This document shows, piece after piece, positions 8,819-17,712 of a DNA stretch of 64,000 nt. Position 1 is the first letter of the stretch; every line of letters starts with the position of its first letter. Under the pieces are notes generated by a model, which was not told the DNA's origin, made no database searches, and saw nothing but the letters and a program-made list of their open reading frames with translations. The position numbers and the translations under genes were made by a program. Source of the stretch: Luminiphilus sp. (lineage in GTDB: Bacteria; Pseudomonadota; Gammaproteobacteria; Pseudomonadales; Halieaceae); assembly GCA_029242325.1 (NCBI GenBank), contig JAQWUD010000013.1, positions 1-64,000 on the forward strand. The letters are read 5' to 3'.

Positions 8819-9096
8819 TTGACAGTGTTCTCCGTCAAGATCTAACGCATCTTGCGCTGACTGAGGCGCATCTGACGGGCACCGAATTTGCGATTCAAGC
8901 GGCCGCTAAAGCGCTGAGCCCGTGATGCGCAGACACCTGCCAGCTGGCGCGTTGCGCCAACCCCTTGGCGTATTCAGTCAATCCTCTCAGCCCCCACTTC
9001 CCGATACTGTGTTCATCGGCAGATAGGCGGCCTCTGAGTCGACCCGATCCTTGGGTCAACGTCGATCCGCCGATTTTCATGAGTGGCTCTTTCTTT
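8819..9096. other. Intergenic region ending in a strong terminator
   Basis: No convincing gene between the M48 protease and the terminator at 9097. The terminator lies nearly 280 bp after the protease stop, so either the mRNA has a long 3' tail or a small RNA ends there. I looked for a 6S-RNA-like layout and did not find one. Confidence 0.35.
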
Positions 9097-9120
9097 GCCC
9101 CGCTTTGCGGGGCATTTTTT
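9097..9120 (+). terminator. Rho-independent terminator
   Basis: A perfect 7-bp stem GCCCCGC/GCGGGGC with a TTT loop at 9097-9113 is followed by ATTTTTT. This is a strong intrinsic terminator on the plus strand, after the M48 protease gene and before the 164-aa unknown gene. Confidence 0.85.
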
Positions 9121-9163
9121 GAAGCACCCCAATCAGGTGATAACCACTCGGCAGGGAGGCTGA

Positions 9164-9658
9164 ATGGATAAGGAAGCGTATTTTCAATCGGTGTACGAGG
9201 CACAGTTTACTGTGGGTAAAAAAACGGGAGCCTGTCTGAGTGCACAATATCTAGCGTTGGAGGCTTTTCTACAGCGCAGCAGCGACTGGCACTACCAATG
9301 GTGGCCGATTGTAGGCATCACACCCAAGGCTTGGTTTATTCTGCAGACGCGGGCTGCCGTGAATACGCGGTGTCGCATGATCCCGACGCGCGGGCTGATT
9401 CGAGCTCACCTCTACGACCGTGTGGAGCGCGGCCGTGCTCTGTTCGAGCGAGATACCCCACTCACCGATGCCTGGCATTTTTATGAGGCCAGAGACGCCT
9501 CGGTGCTGGCGCTGACCGAGGAACGCGACACGGTCGCGACGCTTCCGTGGTTGGCTTTGGATCCTGAGTGCTTTGGCCAGAAAACCAGTGGCATGCCGAC
9601 TATCACGCGCAAGCGACTTGTTGCACTGCAGGCAATGCTCAACCAGAAAGCCGCTTAA
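9164..9658 (+). CDS. Hypothetical protein, 164 aa
   Basis: The ATG at 9164 is preceded by GGAGGCTGA, a good ribosome binding site. The product is soluble, with no signal peptide or membrane helix. It has aromatic-rich patches (SDWHYQWWPIVGITPKAWFI) and ends in a basic segment TITRKRLVALQAML. I do not recognise the family. It is monocistronic, with a strong terminator upstream and a 447-bp gene-free stretch downstream. The codon use looks like that of its neighbours. Confidence 0.65.
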   Translation: MDKEAYFQSVYEAQFTVGKKTGACLSAQYLALEAFLQRSSDWHYQWWPIVGITPKAWFILQTRAAVNTRCRMIPTRGLIRAHLYDRVERGRALFERDTPLTDAWHFYEARDASVLALTEERDTVATLPWLALDPECFGQKTSGMPTITRKRLVALQAMLNQKAA

Positions 9659-10105
9659 TCAACGGTCTCTATTGAGGAAATTGCGTTAACGAACACCCTT
9701 GCGGATTGGGATACTCCATCATGCTTGCTTCATAAGCCCCGACTATTTCCATATGGGCCCCGAAGTCGACAGCAAATGACAGTGGCCACTGACACAATCC
9801 ACGTCAGTCGCATCATAGGATCTGCTTTCAACCCTCACCACTGGGTGGATGCTGGGCTTTTAAACCAATCATAGGTCATGCCTTTTCGGGGAAAAGCAGC
9901 ACAATTGGCGCCCAAGCTATACCCGTGAATCAGGCGTTACTTTACATTTTTTATATTTGTCACCTGTTGCACCGTTAAATTAGCGGGGTCTGATGCTAAC
10001 CTTTTAAGACATAATGAGTATCGAAGGTAGGAAGCGCCGTCAGCAAAGGCAAAAACTGCCGCAGTGGATCAACTGCCCTGCAGCCGACCACATCGGAGAA
10101 CACGT
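9659..10105. other. Intergenic region upstream of ridA
   Basis: A 447-bp stretch without a supported gene. It contains an A/T-rich patch (about 9938-9962, with TTTACATTTTTTATATTTG) likely to belong to the promoter region of the ridA-phyH unit. A short frame at 10014 enters the ridA gene in another frame and is not convincing. Confidence 0.4.
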
Positions 10106-10498
10106 ATGTCTATCGAGAAAAAACTATTTCGCAGTGGCCCCTATGCCGACTTATTCAGTCAGGGCGTTCAAGTTGGAAATACCCTTTACATGGCCGGGCA
10201 AGTCGCAATGGATCAGGCGGGCGGCATCCCAGAGGATCTGGTCTCGCAAATGAAACTCGCCTATCAGAACGTGGCGGCGGTGTTGGCTGAATTTGATGCC
10301 GACATGGATAACGTTGTCGATGAGACGTGGTTCGTGACTGATGTGAACGACTGCATGGCGCAGGTCGAGGCGTTGTTCACCGAGCGGCACATGATCTATG
10401 GCAAAGCACCCGAGGTGAGCCAGACGCTGGTACAGGTGGGCGCGCTGGTGGACCCTGCCCTTAAGATCGAAATCAAGTGTGTCGCCGTGCTCGACTGA
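10106..10498 (+). CDS. RidA/YjgF/Rid family protein
   Basis: A 130-aa Rid-family protein. Family features are the opening (FRSGPYADLFSQGVQVGNTLY), MAGQVAMD, and the C-terminal EVSQTLVQVGALVDPALKIEIK. Canonical RidA deaminates reactive enamines/imines and has an Arg in the C-terminal (P)xR motif; here the matching region reads GKAPEVSQTL without that Arg, so it may belong to a Rid1-7 subgroup without deaminase activity. The ATG at 10106 has CGGAGAA upstream. The PhyH-type dioxygenase gene starts 15 bp later, so the two are probably co-transcribed and may share a pathway. Confidence 0.85.
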   Translation: MSIEKKLFRSGPYADLFSQGVQVGNTLYMAGQVAMDQAGGIPEDLVSQMKLAYQNVAAVLAEFDADMDNVVDETWFVTDVNDCMAQVEALFTERHMIYGKAPEVSQTLVQVGALVDPALKIEIKCVAVLD

Positions 10499-10513
10499 CC
10501 AGGAGCCCACCCA

Positions 10514-11404
10514 ATGGCGGAGATCCGACATTTTACCCTAGAGACTGACGCCGAGACCCTCGCCGGCGCGGTCAAGGAAGACGGCGCGATAATCATCGAC
10601 GATGTACTCAGTACTGACTTCATTGCAGCATTGAGATCGGAAACCGACCCCTATATGGAAGGCTCCAATCTGGGTTCTGATGACTTCGCCGGCTTCAAGA
10701 CCACGCGCACGGGTGGCCTAATGGTGCGCTCCCAAAAATGTCGGGAACTGATTGCTCACCCGAATATTCTGGCACCCTGCAAACTTTTTCTGGAGCCCTA
10801 TTGCCAGACCGTACAACTGCATCTAACCCAGATCATACGCATTGGTCCTAGTGAAACAGCACAGCTCATTCACCGCGACCGCTGGGCTTGGGGTTCACAC
10901 CTCGCCCACGTGGAGCCGCAATTCAATACGATTTGGGCGATCACCGACTTTACTGCCGAGAACGGCGCCACTCAGGTCGTGCCCGGCAGCACCCGGTGGC
11001 CCGATGACGTAACAATTGCACCCGAGCAAATTACGCAGGCGGAAATGCGCGCGGGTTCGGTGCTGGTATATTCAGGATCGGTATTCCATGGCGGTGGGGA
11101 GAACCGCAGTGATGCCGATAGAATTGGCATCAACATCACCTACACGCTGGGATGGCTACGCCAAGAAGAAAACCAATACCTCACTTGCCCGCCAGAGATC
11201 GCCAAAGACCTCGATCAGCCCTTGCAGGAGCTGATTGGCTACTCCATGGGGCAATATGCGCTCGGCTACTACACCCCACCCGGCGGCCCCGGAGAGCACC
11301 CAGAGATCGTGCCGCCCCAATATGCGCTGGGGCACAACATTGAAGGGGGCATGCTGGGCACATCGGATGAGCTGGATGCGCTTCAAAAAGAAATTGCGGG
11401 GTAG
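10514..11404 (+). CDS. Phytanoyl-CoA dioxygenase (PhyH) family Fe(II)/2-oxoglutarate oxygenase
   Basis: A 296-aa enzyme with the PhyH double-stranded beta-helix. The HxD half of the iron facial triad is in LIHRDRWAWG and the distal His is in GSVFHGGGENRS, with NITYTLGWLRQEENQYL near the 2-oxoglutarate-binding end. The family hydroxylates unactivated carbons, using Fe(II), 2-oxoglutarate and O2. It follows ridA by 15 bp with a GGAGCC ribosome binding site and is followed by a strong bidirectional terminator. The substrate is unknown. Confidence 0.85.
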   Translation: MAEIRHFTLETDAETLAGAVKEDGAIIIDDVLSTDFIAALRSETDPYMEGSNLGSDDFAGFKTTRTGGLMVRSQKCRELIAHPNILAPCKLFLEPYCQTVQLHLTQIIRIGPSETAQLIHRDRWAWGSHLAHVEPQFNTIWAITDFTAENGATQVVPGSTRWPDDVTIAPEQITQAEMRAGSVLVYSGSVFHGGGENRSDADRIGINITYTLGWLRQEENQYLTCPPEIAKDLDQPLQELIGYSMGQYALGYYTPPGGPGEHPEIVPPQYALGHNIEGGMLGTSDELDALQKEIAG

Positions 11405-11514
11405 CTGGAGTGATTGCCGCTGGCCACCACTGATCGGTTGTGAGCTTTTTTAGTCAGCATAGGATCTTGCGGACCCCGTTTAGTGGGCGTCCCAGTATCA
11501 TGCTATGCGAAATA

Positions 11515-11543
11515 TAAAAAACCCGGCCTAAGCCGGGTTTTTT
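11515..11543. terminator. Bidirectional Rho-independent terminator
   Basis: ACCCGGC-CTAA-GCCGGGT at 11521-11538 has an A-run before and a T-run after it. It therefore terminates both the plus-strand ridA-phyH unit and the minus-strand gene that ends at 11558. Confidence 0.85.
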
Positions 11544-11557
11544 ATAGCGTTCCTGCT

Positions 11558-11965
11558 TCACTGCATCATCAGCACATTTGCCGTCAGTTCATCGGCCGAA
11601 CCGCAAGCCGCTTCCATCGCTGCAAACTGAGCTTGCCACGTTGCGTCTTCGGCTTGCCACGCAAGCGCATTTTCCATCGACTCGGCAGACCCATGCACAT
11701 CCACCGATACCAATGCACCGTCTTCATGCACAGCAGGTGCCGCAGAATATGGATAGGGCGATGCGTCGCGTTCGTAGGCGATCATCTCCTTGATAAGTTT
11801 CAGCCCGGCATCCGTGTCGGCGCAGGGCCAGTGATACACAATCATCATTTGACCCGGTTGCGCAGCCAGCTTGATATGGTCGCCCTTTTCGTGGTGACCG
11901 GCTAATGCGATACAGGACATCAACGTGGTTGCTGTCGCTAGTAAAGCGGTTTTAATTGGTATCAT
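11558..11965 (-). CDS. Exported hypothetical protein, 135 aa
   Basis: A Sec-type signal peptide (IPIKTALLATATTLMSCIALAG) is followed by a His-rich mature N-terminus (HHEKGDH). The mature part has WPCADTDAGLKLIKEMIAYE and a C-terminal AAMEAACG, giving two conserved-looking Cys that could form a disulfide. GGAGAG lies before the ATG. I do not recognise the family. It lies 53 bp beyond the stop of the exported 199-aa gene on the same strand, so the two may be one transcript. Confidence 0.65.
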   Translation of the reverse strand: MIPIKTALLATATTLMSCIALAGHHEKGDHIKLAAQPGQMMIVYHWPCADTDAGLKLIKEMIAYERDASPYPYSAAPAVHEDGALVSVDVHGSAESMENALAWQAEDATWQAQFAAMEAACGSADELTANVLMMQ

Positions 11966-12018
11966 AACGTCTCTCCATTATTAAGTGGTTGCAACTGTTG
12001 CATCGCAATTCGTCGTCG

Positions 12019-12618
12019 CTAACGCGGGTCCTGATACTCGTAATACCCGTCGGTTGGGATCATCACATGCGCGCCGGACGTTCCCGGGAACATGACATAT
12101 GGCGCACCTGCATTGAAATCATCGCTCATGCCGTTGAGCGAACTCGGGTCCTTGGGTAACAGCATCAAATGTGGGCCTGACTCTATCCAATGGGCGGGAT
12201 CCGCGGCGTCTGCTTTGTTGAGTACACCAGCCGTCGTATTGTCCTCGCCAACATCACCGTGAAGCATCCACATGTAGGCATCCCGCTCGATTTGTGGGTC
12301 CTTACCCGCCGTGAAATCGCTCATCCACTTCATACCCACCGCATCAGCACACGCAGGCATGGCATCATGCGCCGTCGGCCATCCCCCTTCGGGTGCCGGG
12401 CGTGGATTACCCACCATGCATGTCCAACCGTTGGTGCCCTCGCGGAGCACTTTACCGTCAAGCCCCAATACCGTGGCATGCGTGCCCAGCGGTGCGGGTG
12501 CCGCTGAGGAATAGGCCCATATCTGCCATTCAGCACCGTCGTGAGGCCCCTCTGGCTCACTCGCGTTCACCGCTACGGTGAGCACGGATATCGATAACCC
12601 TGTGAGTAGCGTGTTCAT
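12019..12618 (-). CDS. Exported hypothetical protein, 199 aa
   Basis: I chose the ATG at 12618, preceded by GAGGAGAGAAAAG, because it yields a clean signal peptide (NTLLTGLSISVLTVAVNASE). The mature protein is rich in Trp, Met, Asp and Gly and contains EWQIWAYSSAAP, GTNGWTCMVGNPRP, YMWMLHGDVGEDNT and a C-terminus ending DGYYEYQDPR. It looks like a soluble periplasmic protein of a conserved but uncharacterised family. It is upstream of the 135-aa exported protein gene on the same strand. Confidence 0.7.
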   Translation of the reverse strand: MNTLLTGLSISVLTVAVNASEPEGPHDGAEWQIWAYSSAAPAPLGTHATVLGLDGKVLREGTNGWTCMVGNPRPAPEGGWPTAHDAMPACADAVGMKWMSDFTAGKDPQIERDAYMWMLHGDVGEDNTTAGVLNKADAADPAHWIESGPHLMLLPKDPSSLNGMSDDFNAGAPYVMFPGTSGAHVMIPTDGYYEYQDPR

Positions 12619-12740
12619 CTTTTCTCTCCTCGTCGCATTAGTCGCGCTACTGTTCATAGCGTGTTTGAGGCTTCACACTATTAGAAAAGCGATCTCTGGA
12701 CAAATAATCTCCGGATGGAGGGCCCAATGCTACGGAGGCA

Positions 12741-12833
12741 GTGAAGTGGCGCCGCCCTAATACTGCCAGTGTGCAGGAAGAGCTCAGCGCCCGTATTGAG
12801 CGGCGACGCGGTCTCAACGCATTCGAGGATTAG
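12741..12833 (+). CDS. Possible 30-aa peptide
   Basis: A GTG at 12741 follows TACGGAGGCA, a strong ribosome binding site, and opens a 30-codon frame rich in Arg and Glu ending in LSARIERRRGLNAFED. It is the only element in the 227-bp gap between two minus-strand genes. It could be a real small basic protein or the tail of a decayed gene. No family is recognised. Confidence 0.25.
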   Translation: MKWRRPNTASVQEELSARIERRRGLNAFED

Positions 12834-12845
12834 TCGAGCACTACA

Positions 12846-13733
12846 CTAAAAAGAGTATGTCATACCAAAAGTGAGGCCGGAGAAATCTACATCGAACCGG
12901 TTGTATCCGGGATCCTTGTTTTCCTGAATATCGATGCCCGCAAACTGGTAGCCCAGCATCAGTCCGATCGCCTCGGTCACACGGTATTGGCCCATGAAGT
13001 GGATGTAGCGAAAGTCGCCGTCGTAGTTATCGTATGTGAGCGATAGCCAGCCTGCTGTCAGCTTAATTGATGCGCGAGGGCTCAGCGCATGAAAATACGT
13101 AGCCCGAAAGTTGGGTAGCGGCGCAATCAGAGCGGCTCGCCCACGCTCCCACTCTGCAGTCTCCATGCCATTGACCGACCGCCTGGAATTGACAATGACA
13201 TCGTTATCCAAGACATGAAGCCCTCCTCCAATCGACAGCTCAGAGTGATCAGTACGTCGAAGCGTATACATCGCGTCAAACATGTAGGTGTCTATCGCCA
13301 GGTCGGTTTCCAGCGAGGAACCGACCTCGACCTCCACACCATCAAAGTTGAATGCCGTCTCCGCAGACAGGTCGCCCGTTTGCCGATACCGATAGAGCCC
13401 GGCCGAGTACTGCCAGCGTTCATCTTTGCGAAAGTGGTACTCAATCATCAACGTCGAATCGCGACCATCAAGACCGATTGAACTCAAACCAACTGAGGTG
13501 GGTTCAAAACCTTCTCTGTTGGCCGTAAATGACGCATCGCTGTGCTGACGGAAGCCGCCGACGGTGATGTGGTGCCGGTCAGAGAGATAGGGATGTAATG
13601 CTTCAGCAAAGCTGTGCTGTGGAAAGACAAGGGCAGCCAGTAGAGCCAACTTTATGCAGTGAACTGGGTGCCTGCGAGCGCCGCCCGCCAATGCCTCGAG
13701 TGTAAAACGCGATTGCAACGCAGTCAGTGCCAT
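12846..13733 (-). CDS. Putative outer-membrane beta-barrel protein, 295 aa
   Basis: The ATG at 13733 with GGAGGT upstream gives an N-terminus with a long basic lead and a hydrophobic signal segment (CIKLALLAALVFPQHSFAEA). The mature part is a run of alternating amphipathic strands with aromatic girdle residues (for example WQYSAGLYRYRQ, RFDVDFSGLTFGMTYSF) and it ends in Phe, as beta-barrel proteins recognised by the BAM machinery do. I recognise no specific family. The upstream MDR gene on the same strand ends at 13843, 109 bp away. Confidence 0.65.
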   Translation of the reverse strand: MALTALQSRFTLEALAGGARRHPVHCIKLALLAALVFPQHSFAEALHPYLSDRHHITVGGFRQHSDASFTANREGFEPTSVGLSSIGLDGRDSTLMIEYHFRKDERWQYSAGLYRYRQTGDLSAETAFNFDGVEVEVGSSLETDLAIDTYMFDAMYTLRRTDHSELSIGGGLHVLDNDVIVNSRRSVNGMETAEWERGRAALIAPLPNFRATYFHALSPRASIKLTAGWLSLTYDNYDGDFRYIHFMGQYRVTEAIGLMLGYQFAGIDIQENKDPGYNRFDVDFSGLTFGMTYSF

Positions 13734-13842
13734 CAGTACCTCCACGTAAGCCTTCAGTATCACTATGAGACATCTATCGACCAAAATACAGCAACCTCTT
13801 ACCTCTAAGCTGCGCAGTATCTGCAATCTTAGGCAAAGAACG

Positions 13843-14850
13843 CTAGTCGAGCGACACACAGATCTTACCGAAGTGTTGCTGTGATTCCTGATAGCGAAAA
13901 GCGTCACCGAGCTCAGCCAGAGGGAGGGTCCTATCGATCACTGGCTGAAGATCATGAGCCTCGACCGCAGCGATCATATTGGCCTGATCCGCCTGGCTAC
14001 CCACGGTGATGCCGCTAATACGGCCGTTTTTGGTCATCAGTGCCGCGGTGGGCACCTCGCCGGACCACCCTGTGAGTACGCCGATCAGACTGATACAGCC
14101 ATCGATTGCCAGCGCACTGATGGACTGCGGTAAGTTGCCCGGGCCACCGACCTCGACCACCAGATCAACACCCGCGCCTCCGGTGTACTCAAAAGCCTGC
14201 TCACCCCAATTGGCGTGAGTCTTGTAGTTGATCAGGTGCTCTGCTCCCAGTGTGCCAAGACGCTCAAGTTTCTCATCAGAGGATGAGGTTGCGATGACGC
14301 GGCAACCCATCATGCGCGCCATCTGCAGCGCAACGACGGACACACCGCCACTACCCTGCACCAGCACCCAGTCTCCGGGTTTGAGCGCGGTCTCAACGAC
14401 CAAAGCTCGCCAGGCCGTCAGACCCGCACAACTCAGCGTCGAGGCCGCCGCAAAATCAAGATTATGTGGCATTCTACTGAATGCCGTTGCGGGCATGGTC
14501 ACGGTTTGCGCTGCGAAGCCATCGATATGATCTCCCGGCACACCGATCAGATTGGGCAAGGTGGGCCGCCCCCCAAACCAGTTGGGGAAAAAGCAGCTCA
14601 GCACATTATCCCCGACAGCGTAGGCCGTTACGCCCTCGCCCACGGCCGTGACCACGCCAGCCCCATCCGACATTGGGATACGACCGTCATCCGCCGGGAT
14701 CAAACCGGTCACAACGGCATAGTCATGAAAATTCAGCGAGGTCGCTTTCACCTCTACTAGAATTTCACCAAAACCGGGCGAGCGGGGCTCGATATCGGCG
14801 AGTTTCAGTTGATCAATACCGCCTGGGGCGGCGAGCTTCATGGCTTGCAT
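13843..14850 (-). CDS. Zinc-independent MDR oxidoreductase (quinone oxidoreductase/ADH-like)
   Basis: A medium-chain dehydrogenase/reductase of about 335 aa. The GroES-like N-domain (GEILVEVKATSLNFHDYAVVTG) is followed by a Rossmann domain with VLVQGSGGVSVVALQMARMMG and the NADP-type region IATSSSDEKLERL. The Cys ligands of catalytic zinc are absent, as in quinone or enoyl reductases of this family. Of several in-frame ATGs I chose 14850, which has GAGG six bases upstream; 14856 and 14841 are alternatives. It is divergent from transaldolase. Confidence 0.8.
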   Translation of the reverse strand: MQAMKLAAPGGIDQLKLADIEPRSPGFGEILVEVKATSLNFHDYAVVTGLIPADDGRIPMSDGAGVVTAVGEGVTAYAVGDNVLSCFFPNWFGGRPTLPNLIGVPGDHIDGFAAQTVTMPATAFSRMPHNLDFAAASTLSCAGLTAWRALVVETALKPGDWVLVQGSGGVSVVALQMARMMGCRVIATSSSDEKLERLGTLGAEHLINYKTHANWGEQAFEYTGGAGVDLVVEVGGPGNLPQSISALAIDGCISLIGVLTGWSGEVPTAALMTKNGRISGITVGSQADQANMIAAVEAHDLQPVIDRTLPLAELGDAFRYQESQQHFGKICVSLD

Positions 14851-15001
14851 GGGCATCCTCGATGCGAATGATGGAGCCACGTAGTATAAAGGCTCATCGC
14901 CGGCCAGGGTGGGTGTCTGCTAAGCTAATCGTCGACGACGATGCGCGGCGGCTCAGTCGCGGTGGCTCGTTCATGCCTACTTCTACTCTGAGCGGTAACA
15001 G

Positions 15002-15922
15002 ATGAATAAACTCGAGCAATTACGTGCTATGACCACCGTGGTGGCCGATACCGGTGATCTGGAAGCCATTACGCGCCTCAAACCCACAGATGCCACGACT
15101 AATCCATCGCTCTTGCTCAAGGCAGCAGACCTTCCTCAGTTTGCCGATCACGTCGCGGGCTTACGGACCTCAGCAGACGGTATCGCGGACAAAGTTGATC
15201 AGTTCGCGGTGACCGTGGGCAGCCAGATCAATCAGGTGATTCCCGGGGTGATCAGCACCGAGGTCGACGCACGACTCTCGTTTGACACCGCTGCCACGAT
15301 CGCCAAGGCAGAGAAACTCATTGGCTTGTATGAGGGCGCCGGCATCGGCAAAGAGCGGGTGCTGATCAAGGTCGCAGCAACGTGGGAGGGAATTCGCGCC
15401 GCCGAAGTCCTGGAGCAACGGGGCATACACTGTAACGCCACTCTGATCTTCAGCTTCGAGCAAGCTTGCGCCTGTGCCGACGCCGGGGTGTTTTTGATTT
15501 CGCCTTTCGTTGGCCGTATTACAGACTGGTACACCGCCAATACGGACATCGTCATCGCCCAGCCTAGCGATGACCCCGGCGTTCAGTCGGTCTCACGCAT
15601 TTATCACCACTTCAAAACGCACGGTTACAAGACCGTTGTGATGGGAGCGAGCTTCCGCAACACCGGGCAGGTGGAAGCGCTTGCAGGGTGTGATCGCTTG
15701 ACCATTAGTCCTGACTTGCTGGAGCAACTTGAGGCCGACCGGGGCGAGCTGCCACAGCAGCTGTCACTCTCTGACGCTCAAGCACCCCGTCCTGCACCAC
15801 TGACTCAGAGTGAATTCCTATTCGCCAACAATCAGGACCCGATGGTGGCCGAAAAGCTGAGTGATGGCATCAGACGATTTGTCGCTGATCAGGAAAAACT
15901 GGAAGTGCTACTGAACGCCTGA
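15002..15922 (+). CDS. tal: Transaldolase
   Basis: A 306-aa transaldolase of the TalA/TalB type, transferring dihydroxyacetone between sugar phosphates in the non-oxidative pentose phosphate pathway. The start [19 protein letters not shown], the [16 protein letters not shown] segment with the catalytic Asp, and the Schiff-base Lys in [12 protein letters not shown] are all present, as is the C-terminal phosphate-binding [14 protein letters not shown]. It ends 5 bp from the convergent OYE gene. It appears to be monocistronic. Confidence 0.95.
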   Translation: MNKLEQLRAMTTVVADTGDLEAITRLKPTDATTNPSLLLKAADLPQFADHVAGLRTSADGIADKVDQFAVTVGSQINQVIPGVISTEVDARLSFDTAATIAKAEKLIGLYEGAGIGKERVLIKVAATWEGIRAAEVLEQRGIHCNATLIFSFEQACACADAGVFLISPFVGRITDWYTANTDIVIAQPSDDPGVQSVSRIYHHFKTHGYKTVVMGASFRNTGQVEALAGCDRLTISPDLLEQLEADRGELPQQLSLSDAQAPRPAPLTQSEFLFANNQDPMVAEKLSDGIRRFVADQEKLEVLLNA

Positions 15923-15927
15923 AAGCC

Positions 15928-17166
15928 TCAGTACATCTTAGAGGCAGGGATTTGGTTCTTTTCCAGCTCATTGGCGGGACGGTGAATGCACCAGATACCC
16001 GCGGGGTGATAGATATAAGCGAGGCAGCTGTTGCAGTTATCGCACTGGGAGGGCACGCCTGGGTTATCTTGCCAGCGTCGCACCAGGTGGGGCTCCCGCA
16101 GTAACGCGCGTCCCATCACCACAGCCTCAAACCCGCCTTCCATAATCTGCGCAACATTAGCAGTACTTTTCACGCCACCAATGTAAGCAAGCGGCAGGGT
16201 AACAGCGGCACGGATTTGGGTGGAGTAATCCCAGAAGTAAAGCTCTTTAAACGCAATTTTAGGGGCGGTTCTCGCGGTGCTCGCCACAGCGATACCGGTG
16301 AGTGTCCACTTGCCAATCACCTGCATCATTGCTTCAAGATTCATGCTGCTGCCAAACGTGAACCAGTTTGATTCCACATTGCGTCCGCCAGATAACACCA
16401 ACATATCGGCACCCGCATCTTGCAGTGACTTGGCAGTGACAATCGCTTCCTCCACGTGGGCGCCGCGCGACCGCCCATCATCCACGTTGATCTTGGCCAG
16501 CACGCCAATGCGATCTCCCACAGCTTCTTTGACGGCGCGCAATACCCTGGCAGGAAACCGCACGCGGTTTTCAGCACTGCCACCATATTCATCGGTACGA
16601 CGGTTATCCATTGGCGAGATAAACTGATTGAGCAGGTATCCGTGCCCCATATGGATCTCCACTGCATCAAAGCCGGCCTCGACACACATTTGGGCACCCT
16701 CGACGAAACGCTTTACCATCTCGTCCATATCGCGCCGGTTCATTGCCCGTCGCAGGACATTACCGCACAACAGGCCGGCAGCGTTGACGCCGCTACTGGC
16801 GCTTTTTAAGGGTGCCGGCACGAACGTGCCCGTCACAAACGAACCCGCGTGGGTGATTTGCGCAGAAATTTTGCCACCCGCCTCATGCACTGCGTCGGTG
16901 ACGGCTTTGAGTTCGGGCACAACCGCAGACCTCAGCCAGATCTGGTCAGCCAAAGTGCGGCCAGTTTTTTCTACCGCGATATAGGCCATAGTGCTCATAC
17001 CTACGCCACCCTTAGCGAGCTCACGATGATGCTCCAGCATCGCCCGGGTCGGGACACCCTTACGCGCCATATTTTCGTTGGTGGCCGCCTTGATAAACGC
17101 ATTACGCAGGGTAACGGGCCCGATCTGCAGCGGCTGCCAGGCTTTTGCAAGGCTGGATCTAGTCAT
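15928..17166 (-). CDS. NADH:flavin oxidoreductase, old yellow enzyme family
   Basis: A 412-aa OYE-type TIM-barrel flavoprotein. It opens with LQIGPVTLRNAFIKAATNENMA, has the substrate-site DAVEIHMGHGYLLNQFISP and the phosphate-binding IGGVKSTANVAQIMEGGFEAVVMGRALL. The C-terminus carries CDNCNSCLAYIYHPAGIWC, a Cys cluster of the form CxxCxxC that recalls the iron-sulfur cysteines of the larger dienoyl-CoA reductase class, but the downstream FAD/NAD domain is absent. I chose the ATG at 17166, with GAGGTG upstream, because residues before it do not resemble the family. The substrate is unknown; activated alkenes are reduced by this family. Confidence 0.85.
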   Translation of the reverse strand: MTRSSLAKAWQPLQIGPVTLRNAFIKAATNENMARKGVPTRAMLEHHRELAKGGVGMSTMAYIAVEKTGRTLADQIWLRSAVVPELKAVTDAVHEAGGKISAQITHAGSFVTGTFVPAPLKSASSGVNAAGLLCGNVLRRAMNRRDMDEMVKRFVEGAQMCVEAGFDAVEIHMGHGYLLNQFISPMDNRRTDEYGGSAENRVRFPARVLRAVKEAVGDRIGVLAKINVDDGRSRGAHVEEAIVTAKSLQDAGADMLVLSGGRNVESNWFTFGSSMNLEAMMQVIGKWTLTGIAVASTARTAPKIAFKELYFWDYSTQIRAAVTLPLAYIGGVKSTANVAQIMEGGFEAVVMGRALLREPHLVRRWQDNPGVPSQCDNCNSCLAYIYHPAGIWCIHRPANELEKNQIPASKMY

Positions 17167-17241
17167 GCTGGAGAGCACCTCGGCCCGTGGGTTCGAATCG
17201 ATGAAGTATACCGTCCGGAAAATTCGAGGCCGATAGTCCAA

Positions 17242-17712
17242 AGAGGCGACACATCAATGCCACAGCCTTTAACTGCCACGATTACCAGATTACTTTGCTT
17301 GTCCATCGTCGCCCGCGCGCTAGCGTCCCACGACCACCCGCGATTTGCGCGCTTCGTAGACTAGACCCTTAAAGTCGGGCTCTAGAACCCCGAAAACACC
17401 TATTACAGCGCGCTTCTTGGCGCTTTACGGAGTGGTTGACGCGACCACCCGTGCAGGAAAACCTTTACGCGTCGCTCTAATGGGGTACCGGGTGAGACAA
17501 CCACGGTGCCCAAAACCTCCATGTGTGAGCAGCAAAAAACCTTTTTGGCATAATTTATGCCATATTATCCAAATGGACTAGTCACTCCCATTGTCTACAG
17601 AGGCGTTTCGCGGATACTTCGCTAAGGGAAAAGCGGATCACATAGCATGCGACGAATAGGTGAAGGCGCCCTATTGCCCAGCACCTTACAAAAATAACGA
17701 GAGGATTTTCTC
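17242..17712. other. Long leader region upstream of the TonB-dependent receptor
   Basis: A gene-free stretch of about 470 bp. It contains the 17-mer repeat at 17533-17549 overlapping a perfect inverted repeat at 17547-17561. An AATAACGAGAGG ribosome binding site lies just before the receptor ATG. I see no RNA gene. Confidence 0.4.
17533..17561. promoter_or_regulatory. Candidate operator: inverted repeat next to a repeated 17-mer
   Basis: GGCATAA-T-TTATGCC at 17547-17561 is a perfect 7-bp inverted repeat, 152 bp before the receptor ATG. It overlaps a 17-mer, CAAAAAACCTTTTTGGC (17533-17549), that recurs with one change at 24225-24241 upstream of the dienoyl-CoA reductase gene. It may be a repressor site controlling the receptor. 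Confidence 0.35.

Noticed and set aside
8819-9120. 6S RNA gene ending at the strong terminator
   Set aside because: No clear long paired arms or conserved central bubble could be found by eye; kept only as a possible small RNA.
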